A stretch of DNA of 37,691 nucleotides from Nephromyces sp. MM_2019. Lineage: Eukaryota > Apicomplexa > Aconoidasida > Nephromycida. The position numbers and the translations under genes are program-made. Below are positions 1 to 12,100 of this stretch, piece by piece. Location: the NCBI GenBank assembly GCA_015657535.1, contig JADHZB010001612.1, forward strand, positions 124,786-162,476, given 5' to 3'. Positions within the stretch are counted from its first letter, which is position 1. The number at the start of each line of letters is the position of its first letter. A model generated the notes under the pieces. That model worked only from the letters and a program-made list of their open reading frames with translations. It was not told where the DNA came from and did no database searches.

Positions 1-1561
1 CCCACCATCTTCGCCCACCACCTTCACATTTAGGAGGGAAGGCATCACCATTTAAAAGGATTAAAAATCAGACTCATTTAAAGTATCAGAGTTCAAATAC
101 TTTAGAGCTAGTGTGTGTGAGAAGCACCGTAAGAAAACCACCAGTCAACGTGCTGCTGCCACATTTTTTCCTCAGCAGAATCGGTGCCCATAAAAAAGGC
201 TTTTCTTTAGCATATAACTAACAATGTGTAAGATACTCGACTTCATCATAGCCTTTGCCAATGAAGATAAGCCTTCAATGATAAGCCTAAATTGAGCAGC
301 TTTTCGAAACATACTATAAAAAACAAAGTAATCTCCCTACAAAAATTTCGCGTATATCGCACACAGTGAAATACCTTCATATAAGCAAAAATCCTAGCAA
401 AGTAGAGTAGATCTAAAGATATGAGCAAAGTACACTCAAGTTAAGTAAAAGCATTGATGAAGAGAACCTATATGAAGATAAAATAAATTTCTAGGCTGGA
501 TCGCAAGCAGTTTACCTTACTTAAGTTGATGATATAACGATGCAATTCAAGCAAGCAGCAAAACTATAAAAAATTGCTCTCAAAGTACGCAGGAGAGCCG
601 AAAATATTTCGCGCTCCACACATTCACACACCACTCCACACACACTCGAACAACTCCAAAAACTCATGCTCAAATACCACTCCGCACACACTCAAACACC
701 ACACACACCGCACACCACTCCAAAAACTCATGGTCACCGCTGCACACACACCACTCAACACACTCAAATCACTCCAAACCTCATGCTCAAACACACTCAC
801 ACACCACACTCACGCCGCACACTCACGCCACGCACTCACACACACACACACCACAAATCCTGCCCTACCTTATGAGAGTGCTTTTTGTTACCTTGTAATT
901 AGCTCCAGTAGAGTAGTTTTAAAATTTGATTTTTTCATTAAAAGCAAACAAATCTAAGCAATCTAATGAAGGCAGTTAGATCATTACCCAGAAATTACTC
1001 TCAAGATATCATACCTACTTCAGTACGCAGGCAACATATCTATACTAAGCTTTTTAGGCTGTCCAAAACTAGGAAGACGACGAAGCTTCTCACAATCCCA
1101 TGCATTACTACAGCCCTTCAAAGCTGCAAAAAACTACCATCTTCAAAGACCAGGAGAAAACTTATAAGACAAAATAATCCATTCAATTTAAACTTGGGAT
1201 ATTACTAGGGATAAATCGCCCTGCGAGCAGAAAAAATCTTTTCAAAAAGAAGAAGTTCACCTCTGTGAATAGCATACAATTGCTCACCTTCTTTAATAAA
1301 TCAAACTTAAAAAAAACTACCCCAAACATTGCAGAAAAAAAAACCTTTCTTTTCAATAAAACCATCAAATTAAGCGAAATTTCATCGATTTTTTCCTCAA
1401 TTTAGTAGAAAGCTAAGCAACAAGAATCATCCTCTTATCAAGCAGAAAACAATCTTTTTTCAGCAAATTGCTTCCTCTTGCTGGCCATGATTACTTCACA
1501 GCTTATCCTCCATGAAAAATCTTCATCATTTCCTCTACAAGCGAAAAAACTAAAGGAAACT
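1..1561. other. Left flank, probably 3' part of the cofactor E gene; exons unresolved
   Basis: On the minus strand this follows the last exon of the tubulin cofactor E gene that I can place, so the rest of its leucine-rich repeats and its C-terminal ubiquitin-like domain should lie here or beyond the left edge. One candidate exon is 1288-1395 (minus). It has an acceptor ending TTGAG, 36 codons, and a strong donor GTGAGC, and it is compatible with phase 0. It encodes KIDEISLNLMVLL, which fits the L-x-E-L-x-L pattern of a leucine-rich repeat only loosely. I could not complete the reading frame. The rest is AT-rich with a CA-rich repeat at 617-853. Confidence 0.3.
617..853. repeat. Degenerate CA-rich tandem repeat
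   Basis: Run of CACAC and CACTC words with a recurring phrase, ACTCCAAAAACTCATGCTCA, seen near 651, 716 and, more diverged, 770. The phrases are about 55-65 bp apart, so this is a degenerate minisatellite rather than a pure CA microsatellite. ORFs crossing it on both strands are His/Thr-rich artefacts. Confidence 0.8.
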
Positions 1562-4500
1562 TTAGTTTTTTTTCAATCTATTATCTATACTTATTTCATC
1601 ATATAAAGATGCTTTAGAAATTTTTTTTACTTCTTTCAAGCTAACCTCTTTTGGGCTAATGAAGGTATTGTTTAGGTGCAAAACTTCAATGCCAGGGAAG
1701 GTAGCATCATGATTTGCTAGGCTTAAATTTTGCAATCGATTTTTTGATATATTAAGAAATCTCAGCTTGGGAAAATATTTGATAATCGAAAAAATATCAT
1801 CCCAGCTTGAAAGTAAGTTATGCTCCAAGTCTAATTCTTCCAAGGCTGAAAAAGCCAAAAAAAAAAAAGAGTTTTTCAGCCTTGAAAATGATGAATTAGA
1901 AGCATTTAACAATCGCAATGAGGGAGGTTTCATTGAAGTGCGCTTTAGCTTTAATATGAAACAGTGAGAAAAGTGTGATTTGCTCCTTCAAAAATCAGCG
2001 TATTTCTCAGCGCAGCTGAACAGCACCTTCATCCTCACACAAAAAACTATTCTATTCCACAAAAATAACTTACTACCCCTATATACACACCACCTCCTTT
2101 CTTCAGTTTTCAGCCCATAATTTTTTACTTTTAAAAGTATAAAAACTTTCCACACACACAGCCAAATTCCTCCAAAATTCATTTTTCTTAAGGAGTATAG
2201 AAAGAGTACTGTAACAGCCCTATTCATACCCATTTAAACGGCAATCTTAAAGATTCTTAATGACTCCGAAAAAGCAAGAACTCATGGAAAAATACTATTT
2301 AAACTAGATAAGAAAAATTAATTTAAAGCTCGGGATTTAATTATGCAAGCAATTTCTTCAATGATAGAAGGCCAGAGTATGGCTTGAAGGTAAAGGCAGA
2401 AGTTCTACAAAAAAACACACACACATCATAAAAAAAACTATCCTATGAGCATTCGAAAGCAGCTTATTCAGCTTAAAAGCATCGAAAAATCCATAAAAAT
2501 TCCGTGAAATATTTAAACAGGTCACACACAGAACACACCGCACACACACAAAAATACCAAAGCACACCAACAGACACACCGATACACACCTTATAATAAA
2601 AGCAAAGAAAATATAATCATTGGCAAAGGAGCGCGTTTTGAAGTATTTGAAGAAACACACTTAATCATTGAAAAAGGAGTGATTTAAAGTATCTGCATCA
2701 CAAGGAAAAATCAGAGCTTTTGCTCCAACTATGAAACAAAAAGCATTGCCAGCATGAAGGGCTTGAAGAAACGACGAAATCTTAGTTTCTGACCGGGAAA
2801 TACAAAGTGAAAACTCTTCTAAGCCCGGGAAAGCATAATGTTAGCGAGAAGAAGCAAAGCTTTTCTTGAAAGGCTACTTGAAGAAGGCGCAAAGCTTTTC
2901 ATCACATCCTCTTCAAGAAACATCAAAAAAAGATCACACAAACTAGCGCGCACATCAGACAGCTCTCGCATAGATAAAGCTTAAATAAACAAAATTACCA
3001 TCTAAACCTAAAGAAAGCACATTTCCCGGCTTAGCTATGCTCTCTGAAGGCAGGCTGACGAATTTTAACTTGCTTAGCTGCCTGAAGAATTTGAAAGCCT
3101 TTCCAAAGAAAAAAAAAGGAAATTTTTGGTGTGTGCGAGTACAACCCACAGAAAGAAACTCTCTTATCTAGAGCATTATATATAAAAAAATTTCATCTTT
3201 TATTACTACACGAAGCTTGAAACACACTTTTTCATAGAGTAAACTCATTACAAAAGTTCCATCTCCTCAATTTGGTTAAAACTCATACGCATGCATACAC
3301 ACACACGCTGTATATAGCTAAAACGAAGGAAAACGCATTACTCTACGCTAAATATCCCCCCAAACTTCTTTAAAAGCTCAATTTCTGACAACTTTCGCAC
3401 GCTCAAGCTAAAGCTCCTCATATCGTGTAGATCACTGTATCTTTGAGAGTGTGTACACACACTGTTTCTGCATCATTTAAATTACTCTCGTTACTAAAAA
3501 ATCTGCGCGAATTTGCAGAAAATCATCGAAAGGCAGCATCTTTTGCAAGTAATGCTTGCAAAAGACGCTCTTTTGTGTAGGTTTTTTTCATATTTAAAAT
3601 GTATAGTGAAATCTGCTCTATTTTTTACACACAAGCAACTCTACCTTGTTCATGCCAATCATCTGTAAATTAGTAACGGAGCCAGCTTCACTCTCGATAA
3701 AATGCTCTTCAAGCTTCAATTCATCTTGAGAGAAAACATACACACACCCAAGTGATTTGGCATTTTCGAGATTAAATCTTCACAAGGTAAAAATCGAGAA
3801 ATCTGTGTTTAAAGATAAATTGCACTGCACACACACCACACACACACACGAGCCATGTTCTATTCTGTAGTGCAGCTATTTTCCAGCTACACAAGCCAAT
3901 TATTTTTCACTCATTCGCCAATATTAAATAGTCATCCAGTAGACAATGAGGATACATCTTGATGTAGCCTATTCATCAACGAAGCTGCACGTGAATAAGT
4001 GGTGAAACTAAGGTAATTTTCAGTACGAAAATGAGCTTTTTGAAGATAAATAACGTGAAAACTGTGTTTTTGCACTACACTACTTCTTCTAGCACACCAA
4101 ATCTCGACTAATTTAAGAGAAAATCATATCTGTGTGTGTGCACTACACTACTTCTTCTAGCACACCAAATCTCGACTAATTTAAGAGAAAATCATATCTG
4201 TGTGTGTGCACTACACTACTTCTTCTAGCACACCAAAGCTCGTATCATTTCAACTCATTATCATAGGTATAGAGATTGCGCAATTATCTTATATCAAGTT
4301 TTAAGCAGCAAATTTACAAATTATTTTCGCGGTTAATCGCTTAGCTGATGAGTAAAAGGCATCCTTATCAACTGCCTTCAAAAATACCTGAAGCATTCGC
4401 CTCTTTTTTAGATAAGCTTTTTGCAGAGTACCTCCATAGAATAGCTTCTTCAAACGTACGGCCGGAAGTGAGAACGTGGGTCTTTACAAACGATGCAGAA

Positions 4501-6175
4501 GTTTCAGCAGTTTCAAAGGAGTTTCGAGGTTCCATACCACTAATTTACGAAGAGAAAAACGGTAATTTACTCAATTTAAAGGCGAAAAATAGACACCAAA
4601 ATGTGTAGCAATTGTGTGTGCTGCTTTTGCTGCAAGAAAACGGCAAGGCATAAAAGTTTACAAATGATACAAATGTGAAAAAAGAATCACCAGATGGAAA
4701 AAGAAGAGATTCATAAAATATGGGAGGTGCAAAGTATTTCAACATCAAAAAGTCGTATTTTCATCACCAAAATAGCTGATGTAGACACTGACTGAAGGTT
4801 TTCTAAAACGGGGGTATAATTGCGTCCTTTGAATAGTGTGAATAACGGTGATGGGGTTAAGTGAAACTATTGCAACATATATACTAGTCATTGCCGGAAT
4901 CATTATAAAAACTCCGTGACTAGCCAGACAAATGATGGGCTACACAAAAAACGGCAAAGTAACAAGTAAAGCCGAGTGATTTCAAAATAAAAAGACGCAA
5001 AAAAATGCCTGAATCAGCTATAACGTAATATTCGTGTGTGCAAAAATCCAATTTTTTGTTTTGTGTTTTTTGCGTGTAAAAACCCATTTTTGAGGTAATC
5101 TTCTTTATTGAATAACCACTTAATAATAGAAAAAATTTCTCCAATAAAGTTGCACTTGCATATACACAAAATAAGAAATAAACTGCAAGCTTTAAGAGCT
5201 GCCAAAAAACTCCTTAAAGTATTCGAAACACCCAATATTCAAAGTTTCAGAAAGCAATGCAACTCTCAGTATTGATAGTCTGAGTAACACTATGCGAAAC
5301 TCATTAAGTGCGCCAAAAACAAAGGCCGATAAATCAATGAGAGCTTCACAATGCTCACACAGATACCTGCCGTTAAAGCGAGATTTTGCTTAAAATAAAG
5401 ACTCACCGCAATTTTGCTGCAGCGAGCACCAGCTCACCCTTTGAATACATCTTGGAAAAATAGCGAATATCACCGGCGACCCCATCATGTTTTCCACGAT
5501 AAAATAAATCCCATTCAACTCCAACCCTAACTTCCTCATTTTCGAGATCTGAGACAAGTTGAAGCTTCAAGAATTTATACTTATAGCATTGAAATGTATG
5601 AGAGTATGCTCAAAAATTTTATAAACGGCAATAAGAAAGATATGAGGCGTGTACTATGTGTAGCAACTTCCCGATGTTAACCATAGAGCTTAAAAACTTA
5701 CAAGTGGGTGTTACGTACCCCCGTGTTACCTTTAGAGACTTTTTTATTAGGATATTAAAAATTGATATTAAATTTTTATAATATTCTACTAGTGTTACCG
5801 GATACTTCCCATTATGTTTTTAATCATATTTTTTTTCAGTCTGCAATTAATCTTATCACCCATAGTGCGCATGCACGCTTCTTCGTTTCAGCAGATTAAG
5901 TAGTATGGTATCAGACCTTTAAAAAGTATAAACGCCAAAGATAAAACTACAAAAATAAAGGTTAAAAATAATTTTCAGAAGCCACTTAATAATTTAGCAC
6001 TCAAATCATAATTTTCTAATTCAATTTTTGAAGTTTTTTAAATTCATTGAAATGACTTACCTTGGCCCCTTGAAAGCTTTCCAATGTAGCGGATGGTTGC
6101 ATAGCAACCATCGGCAATAGATTTGACCCTCTGGCCAACATGCAGTTCCTCCGGGTTTAAAGCTTTTGGATCCAT
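1562..6175 (-). CDS. TBCE: Tubulin-folding cofactor E (CAP-Gly plus LRR), five exons resolved, 3' end incomplete
   Basis: Cofactor E binds alpha-tubulin and, with cofactors C and D, assembles or releases the alpha/beta-tubulin dimer in the cytosol. Exons on the minus strand: 6061-6175 (ATG at 6175), 5407-5548, 3645-3777, 2999-3098, and from 1845 to a donor at about 1646 or 1631. All introns are GT..AG and the phases (1, 2, 0, 1) agree. Residues about 10-90 form the CAP-Gly domain: VGQRVKSIADGCYATIRYIG, then VGVEWDLFYRGKHDG (about 47-61), with the GKHDG form of the motif usual in this family. Next comes the linker ending RQLSKLKFVSLPSES, then the leucine-rich repeats, ALEELDLEHNLLSSWDDI and FPKLRFLNISKNRLQN. 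The LLSSWD phrase at this place is characteristic of TBCE. The first exon begins MDPKALNPEELHVGQ. The exon-5 frame also runs to a stop at 1562, so its donor is uncertain. The C-terminal part is unresolved. Confidence 0.85.
2520..2600. repeat. CA-rich low-complexity tract in TBCE intron 4
   Basis: Interrupted CACACA run with short words such as ACACACCGCACACACACA and CACACCAACAGACACACC. It lies in intron 4 of the minus-strand cofactor E gene. Small ORFs crossing it have Val/Cys-rich translations typical of GT repeats and are not genes. Confidence 0.6.
4071..4240. repeat. 68-bp tandem repeat, about 2.5 copies, in TBCE intron 2
   Basis: Copies start at 4071, 4139 and 4207 with TGCACTACACTACTTCTTCT. 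The first two copies, 68 bp each, are identical, and each ends in a TGTGTGTG tract. The third is partial and diverges after AGCACACCAAA. The array lies in intron 2 of the cofactor E gene (3778-5406). The identity of the copies suggests recent expansion. Confidence 0.95.
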
Positions 6176-9100
6176 CTATACAATCGGGCAAAAAAGAAGG
6201 TATTTCTTGCCTAGCACCAAAACTCTATAAAAAACAATGCCTTATCATAATACTCTAAACTTACAAGAACTGAGAGGATATTACAAAAAAAATTCTATTG
6301 AGGCACAAATAAATATGCTACTATCGTTATCTTCTGGTAATTCATTTTGAATTGCCGCTTGTATATTATCTTCTTTCTATCTTTGAAAATAGCTGCTTAT
6401 GATATACCTAGAAAAAGGATGTTTGCTGCTTTATTTTCAGACGAATCCGCATCCTACGACGGACGATAAAGCAGCAACTGAACTGTAGAATCCATACAAA
6501 ATAAATGAAAAGCTTTCCTGGCACACACCACAATAGCGAAAATTTAACCTGCAGTCGTATTTAAAGCAGCGCGAGACAAAAAATACATCACTTATGCTTG
6601 AAGATTACAAGCAAGGAAGCAGTAGACCGAAAGAAAAAAAGGTAGAATCTTTAGATAAATTTTACTTCTTGCTTATAAAGTATCAACAGGGAAAAAAAAA
6701 GATGGAAAAATCTTTTTTTTTGGTACTATATTACATAAATAAATTACTTGCGACAGCTGGGTCACTGCTTCATACACTGGCAATTTACGCTTGATAATCG
6801 CTGAAAGTAAGGCTTCCCTAGCGTGATGAAGAGAATTAACTCATAGAAATAGCGGGTGACTTGGATCATATATTGGAAATTAAGCTGCGAAACACATTCT
6901 TATGATGATGCCTCCAAAATATATATAAAACACTATCTAAACTAATCAAGGACTCATCAATTTCCTACCCTCTTTGCTCAATCTATCACCCCCACACAAA
7001 TGAAAAGTCATCATGCTTTCAATTTCAACTAAAAAGTACAGATTTCAAAGCGATGCTATTAACTCGCTGTATCCCGCCATTGAAGCGCAAACCGCTCGCT
7101 ATTCATCAGAAACTCATCAATTAATTTTTTCACGATGTTTTGCCTGCATTTTTGTACAATCTGGTACTGCGCTAACTTTCATGGGCTGCCCAAGACACCA
7201 GGCATTTATAAATTCTTTTAGGATCCTTCTTTCAAAAGTGGAAAAAGTACGCAGCAAAAAGAGAGTTAGAATGGAAGATTACTGCCTAATTTAGAAGAAG
7301 TTACAGTTCGCACACATCACTGTTCCTTCAAGAGGACTAGTCATCCAAAACTTTACTCAACAAAGTAGCACTGCTGGAAAGCATTTTATGATGATCAGCC
7401 GTCTCAAATGAGAAAAAAAATTTGATAGACCTGGTTACGTAGCTAAAACGTGATTATAGCAAAAAATAGAGGGGGTTTTATCGTTAATTTTTAAGAAGAG
7501 GAAAGCTTCGCACCAGAGAGATCTTGAACCCCTATGGTGGTGCTAGCCTGTAATCTCTGGGTGTCCCAAGGTAGTCTAGGTTTATTTTGTTGTATTATAC
7601 AGAAGGCTGCGATATATCAGGGAACTTTAGATAAAACACTGCTTCGTATAGTGTCTTGCATATATACGTGAGAAGGAATTCTGATGCAGTACACGTTGAT
7701 GAGCACAGGCGTGTGAAGATGAGGAGCTGAGAACCTATGTGTTTGTGTAGGAGTAATACGTTTATTATTGATATTGGGTAGTGAAGTCGTGTGGCGCTAG
7801 CAAGTAATGAGGCTATTATCTTTATATATATTCGTGCTTAAAATCTGCTGAAGCTAATAACCTCCCTTTTTTGGTTGCATGAAGGAGCAATAGGATTATT
7901 CTTTTTTTTTGATTGGTTAAGCTCAGTATTATTCGCAACTAGTAAAAATAGCAAACATAAAGGTCCTTATCAGATAGCAATAGAATCATATTTAAACTAG
8001 ATATTTTTGGATGCAGTCAAAAACACCTAACCTATATTTTTTCCGTCAGTTTCTACCGATTATTTTTTTGACCAACGTTCATGTAGCTATAATTGAGAAT
8101 TTAATTTCTGTTTCTCACGAGTTGGCTGCCCTTGAACGTCTCTCAAATTAGTGCACATTCATTATTGACGCTTCAATATTTCCATACCAAGATGTGCCCC
8201 AAAAGTTAGCCAGTCGACCGGGTTGTTCGACTAAGTCAAAATTTTTCGTTTCAATCAACAAACAGTATATGTAATATTTGTCGGAAAAGCGTATCCTGGA
8301 ACCTGCTAGAAGTAAAAGCTATCAAGAAAATCGTACGAAAACATGGGTTTCTAACCCTTTAAACCCACTATTTTCAATATGAAAAATTGGGTAGAGAAAT
8401 AATTCGTGATGATTATTTCTTTCATGAGAAAAGGTTGAATGGTATCGATTGATTTCACTTACGCATGCTTATATGTAGTTTCATTCATTAATACATATCT
8501 ACAGGTGGATTTAACTTATGTATGATGCAGAGCGCCTATCTGATAGTGTACTTATATACTTGCTCAGGGGATGCCTGTGCGTGTAATATTTTTACTCTGT
8601 TCTTGTGATAGTAGGGTTGCTGAAGAGGCAAAGTGATTTAATTCTCGGTTTTTCACCGCGTAAAATTTTGTGTTGCATTGATGTATCATGGCACATCAGT
8701 GGGTACAGACAGTCTACGTTGAATCCTTAGATATAACATGATCTTTTAGGGACCTATTATGAAGTTGCACTTGCTCATATTTGGCATGAAAGTCCCCTTC
8801 TTGAAGCGCAGGCTTGGTTTTTTTATTGCTATTTCCACATAGTCGAAACCAAAATTGAAGTCATCTTGAGCAACGTAACGAATATTTTCCCCTGCTATTA
8901 CAGAATCGCTGCTACGAAGGATTTAATACGGGGCTGCTGACGCGGTAAAATAAGTTGATAATATTTACGTTTAATCAGCATCATGTGCAGAGACTTGATT
9001 AAATCGCATTATCATGTGCAGTCTTTTTTGAGGATGCTTAATGGCTGTGCATACTAGTTAATTAGGAAAATTTTCATATGTTCTAGCCTATAGCGCACGT

Positions 9101-12100
9101 TGAACCTTGGATATTTGCAAGATTTTTGCACGCTATTTTCGCCTTTTGCGTTGAAACGCTCTGCTGCAATACCCAGCAGCTTAAAATTAACCTGAGTAAT
9201 AAATTACCCCGTGGTAGCTTCATTTCATGGAGCAACATTATCAAACACGGAAGCATGATTGCATGGTGGCATATAAATCTGGTTAGAAAAACATTCTGTA
9301 GGAATTGAGCATAAAAAGGGTAAAATGTGATAATCTTTGAGGCCTGGGAAGCGAAAAAAACATTTTTTAAGGCCTCATAAGTGAAAGTAATCCAACTCTC
9401 CTCTACTAATGCTTGTTTCCACGCTGTACTCAGTGTTATTCCAAGCAAGTTGTACTTAAAAAAAGTCGCTCTAAAAAAAGAATTTATTGAAGCCCCTTTT
9501 TCGTGGCAACAAAACGTGAGAGCGAAAGATTTTTAAAACGTTTTCGCTACACTAAATTACCATCGCCAGAAAACTTAGTAACCGATCTAGAAAAAAAGCT
9601 CAGGCGATCACTTTCGTATGAGCAGCATCACCTTTACGGAGCCAATTAGAGCAAAATGCGCTTTACCGCATAGCTTTTTGAGGCACTGCGTATCGAATGA
9701 TAAGGTTCCTGACTCTCTAATATCTAATCAAATATTCTTTCATCGTTCCCTGGCTCTATTATCTGTATAAAGATCCGTTTATCTTTGAGGCTTTTCGGTA
9801 GCTAGAAAGCATGTCTGGCAAAAAAAACCCGCTGATGTGCAACTGCAAGTAAAGCAGGTGGCAGCGCGCTGCTATGGTTACAACCAGATTTTGAATGGCT
9901 TACTTTTACTTTGCAATTGGTAGTGAAATGGTTATTCATGTACTGCGTCCCGCCTAGAAGCAGCTACTTGGTTATCAGTGAGTGTGGTACTAGCCGCATA
10001 TGATATACTTCGCTCGGGAAGGTTTCCCTAGCCTCGCAGGCCCCACAAAAAGTACTCTACAGCAGCAGGATATTTTTTTCCGTATTTGTGACTCCAAGCC
10101 ACTCCTAGCTGATCCTCCATTTAAAATTGGTTAGAACACTGTAATGTATATTATTATATGTAGCAAAAGTATGGTTGCTACGAAAATTAGCTCCAATTAC
10201 TGAATGGGATGGAAATAAACTCGCCATGCATAACACCTATCAACAGAGAGAACTTTTACTTTTTCAGCCTACGCCACTTGAGGGGCAGAGTTATTTTTGG
10301 CTCTTTTAAGCCTTCTTCATTAGGCGAAACTGCCTACCAGGTTAATATTGATATAGTGAAAGTATACCGCAATTCGCTTCTTAATGCTGCACCAAGATAT
10401 CGCCTCGTTGGCTTACTGTTACTTAGTTCATGAAGCACAGTATCCTTCAGGTAGCAATGAAAGCAGTGCTGAAATTTTCGCCATTTTTTCATGTAGTGAT
10501 GTTATTTATACGATGTGATGCCACCCGATAGAACGCTCAAGAAAACCGATTTTTAGAGAAGCTCCTAGGTCCCCTGTAGGCTAAGCATCTATTAATTGAG
10601 AGTACTGCACAAGTACACTTCCAGTTCCAAGCTGCAAATCCTATAAGGCTAAGCTATTATGTTCTCAAAAGTATACGAGTATGCTAATTCAATAGAATTG
10701 GTGAAGTTCAATAGTGACAATTTGTGATTATGGTAGATGTGTGATAGCCTAGTGTGAATGTGCAAGAAATTACCAAAAGGGTAGCCTAGTTTCATGTAAT
10801 CGTGCTGGTATGCCATTGACTGATAAGCCGCGTTTTGTCAATACCTGCAATAGCGCTGAAGGGATTGGACTATTACGTCCACTCCCTTGGGGCATCATTG
10901 CCTGATCCCTTCTGCGCCACTACCTTTCGTCACAAGGGGCCTAGCTCTATTCGACAGTACCCCAAAGAAGCTCGCTCAACTAAGAAAAGATGTGATATAA
11001 GGTAGCTTTAGCTTTCTCGGAGCCATATTGAAGTACGCTATCACGTCAAATTTTTTCTGCTAGTGCTCCTATGATGGAGGGTATATGTTTCATCTGGAGA
11101 TAAGTTTATTATGCAGCATATCCTGCGCTCTGAAAGATTATATTTCTGTTAAGCCCCCTCAGCGGTTATTTAAGGTAGCTGATGCTATATCAGGGTATAG
11201 GATGCTATGGATTTCATTTAAGTATAGCCAGTTTATCTCTCTGGAGCGCCTCAAATGCTCTTCTATGACGCATCTCCTTTAATCTCCCGTAGACAGCATA
11301 TATCTTCAAAGGATAATCGAAACTAGGCTTAAAGAAAGACTTTGACAATGTATCTGCGAGTTTCCCAAAGATTCCATTCCGGAATTTTTTCATAGTACAC
11401 ATTAAGTGACCTCAGGACATTTTATAAGCGCTTTCATCTCTTTGGATCCCCTCAGCAAGTATTCTGCTCTACTTTTACAGCTTTAGTAACTAAGTACGAA
11501 GCCGAAATACCCACTTATACGCGCTTCAATTAGATGCTTCATTGGGTAAGAAGCCTCATGAAACTACCTTGCATAATTCACATTTTCTTTTCCGTAAGTA
11601 GTGATATTTACGGCGCTTTGACGTTGACACTATGCTTTCCATGTAAACTTTTTAATTTAATACCGTATGTTTCACCGGTTCAGTGGTTCTTCATAGTAAT
11701 GCTTTATCTAGTATTAACGATTTTTTTTCAGGTATTATGCTTCTGTTAGCAACTGAAAGAATTGCTTGCATTTTTTGATTTATTGCCAATAATGGGGGCA
11801 AATAATCGCGCTCCCCGCCGCGAAACTCAGTTTTTCATTCCGGACTGATACCTTCAAGTCAAACTGAAACATAAAATTCCCCATAGACTGGCTCATAAAG
11901 AAAAAAAAGCTGATTTTTATGTACCAGGCAGCCTAATCATGGCATGCTTGACGCCTTATAGTATTAGTAGTTTAGACATAAATACTTTCATGTAAGTACT
12001 CATTTTGCGGGTTTATTTGCAGATTTTTGAGGCATTCAACTCAAGTTATGATATATCTGTTGCTATGAGTAGAGTATCAATTAATATATGTGCCAGTATT

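Noticed and set aside
574..957. 127-codon plus-strand ORF and its minus-strand shadows over the CA-rich repeat
   Set aside because: The translation is repeated His/Thr/Pro from CACACTC words; it is a product of the repeat, inside or beside the minus-strand TBCE gene.
966..1208. 80-codon plus-strand ORF, basic and Thr/Lys-rich
   Set aside because: No motif and antisense to the TBCE gene; length is within chance for this composition.
4348..4608. 86-codon plus-strand ORF starting MSKRHPYQLPSKIPEAFASF
   Set aside because: It looks fairly protein-like, but lies antisense in TBCE intron 2, has no family motif, and no partner exons were found. Kept only as a note.
10823..11002. Open plus-strand stretch containing GLDYYVHSLGASLPDPF
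   Set aside because: About 60 codons with no ATG at the start, no clear splice sites and no family match.
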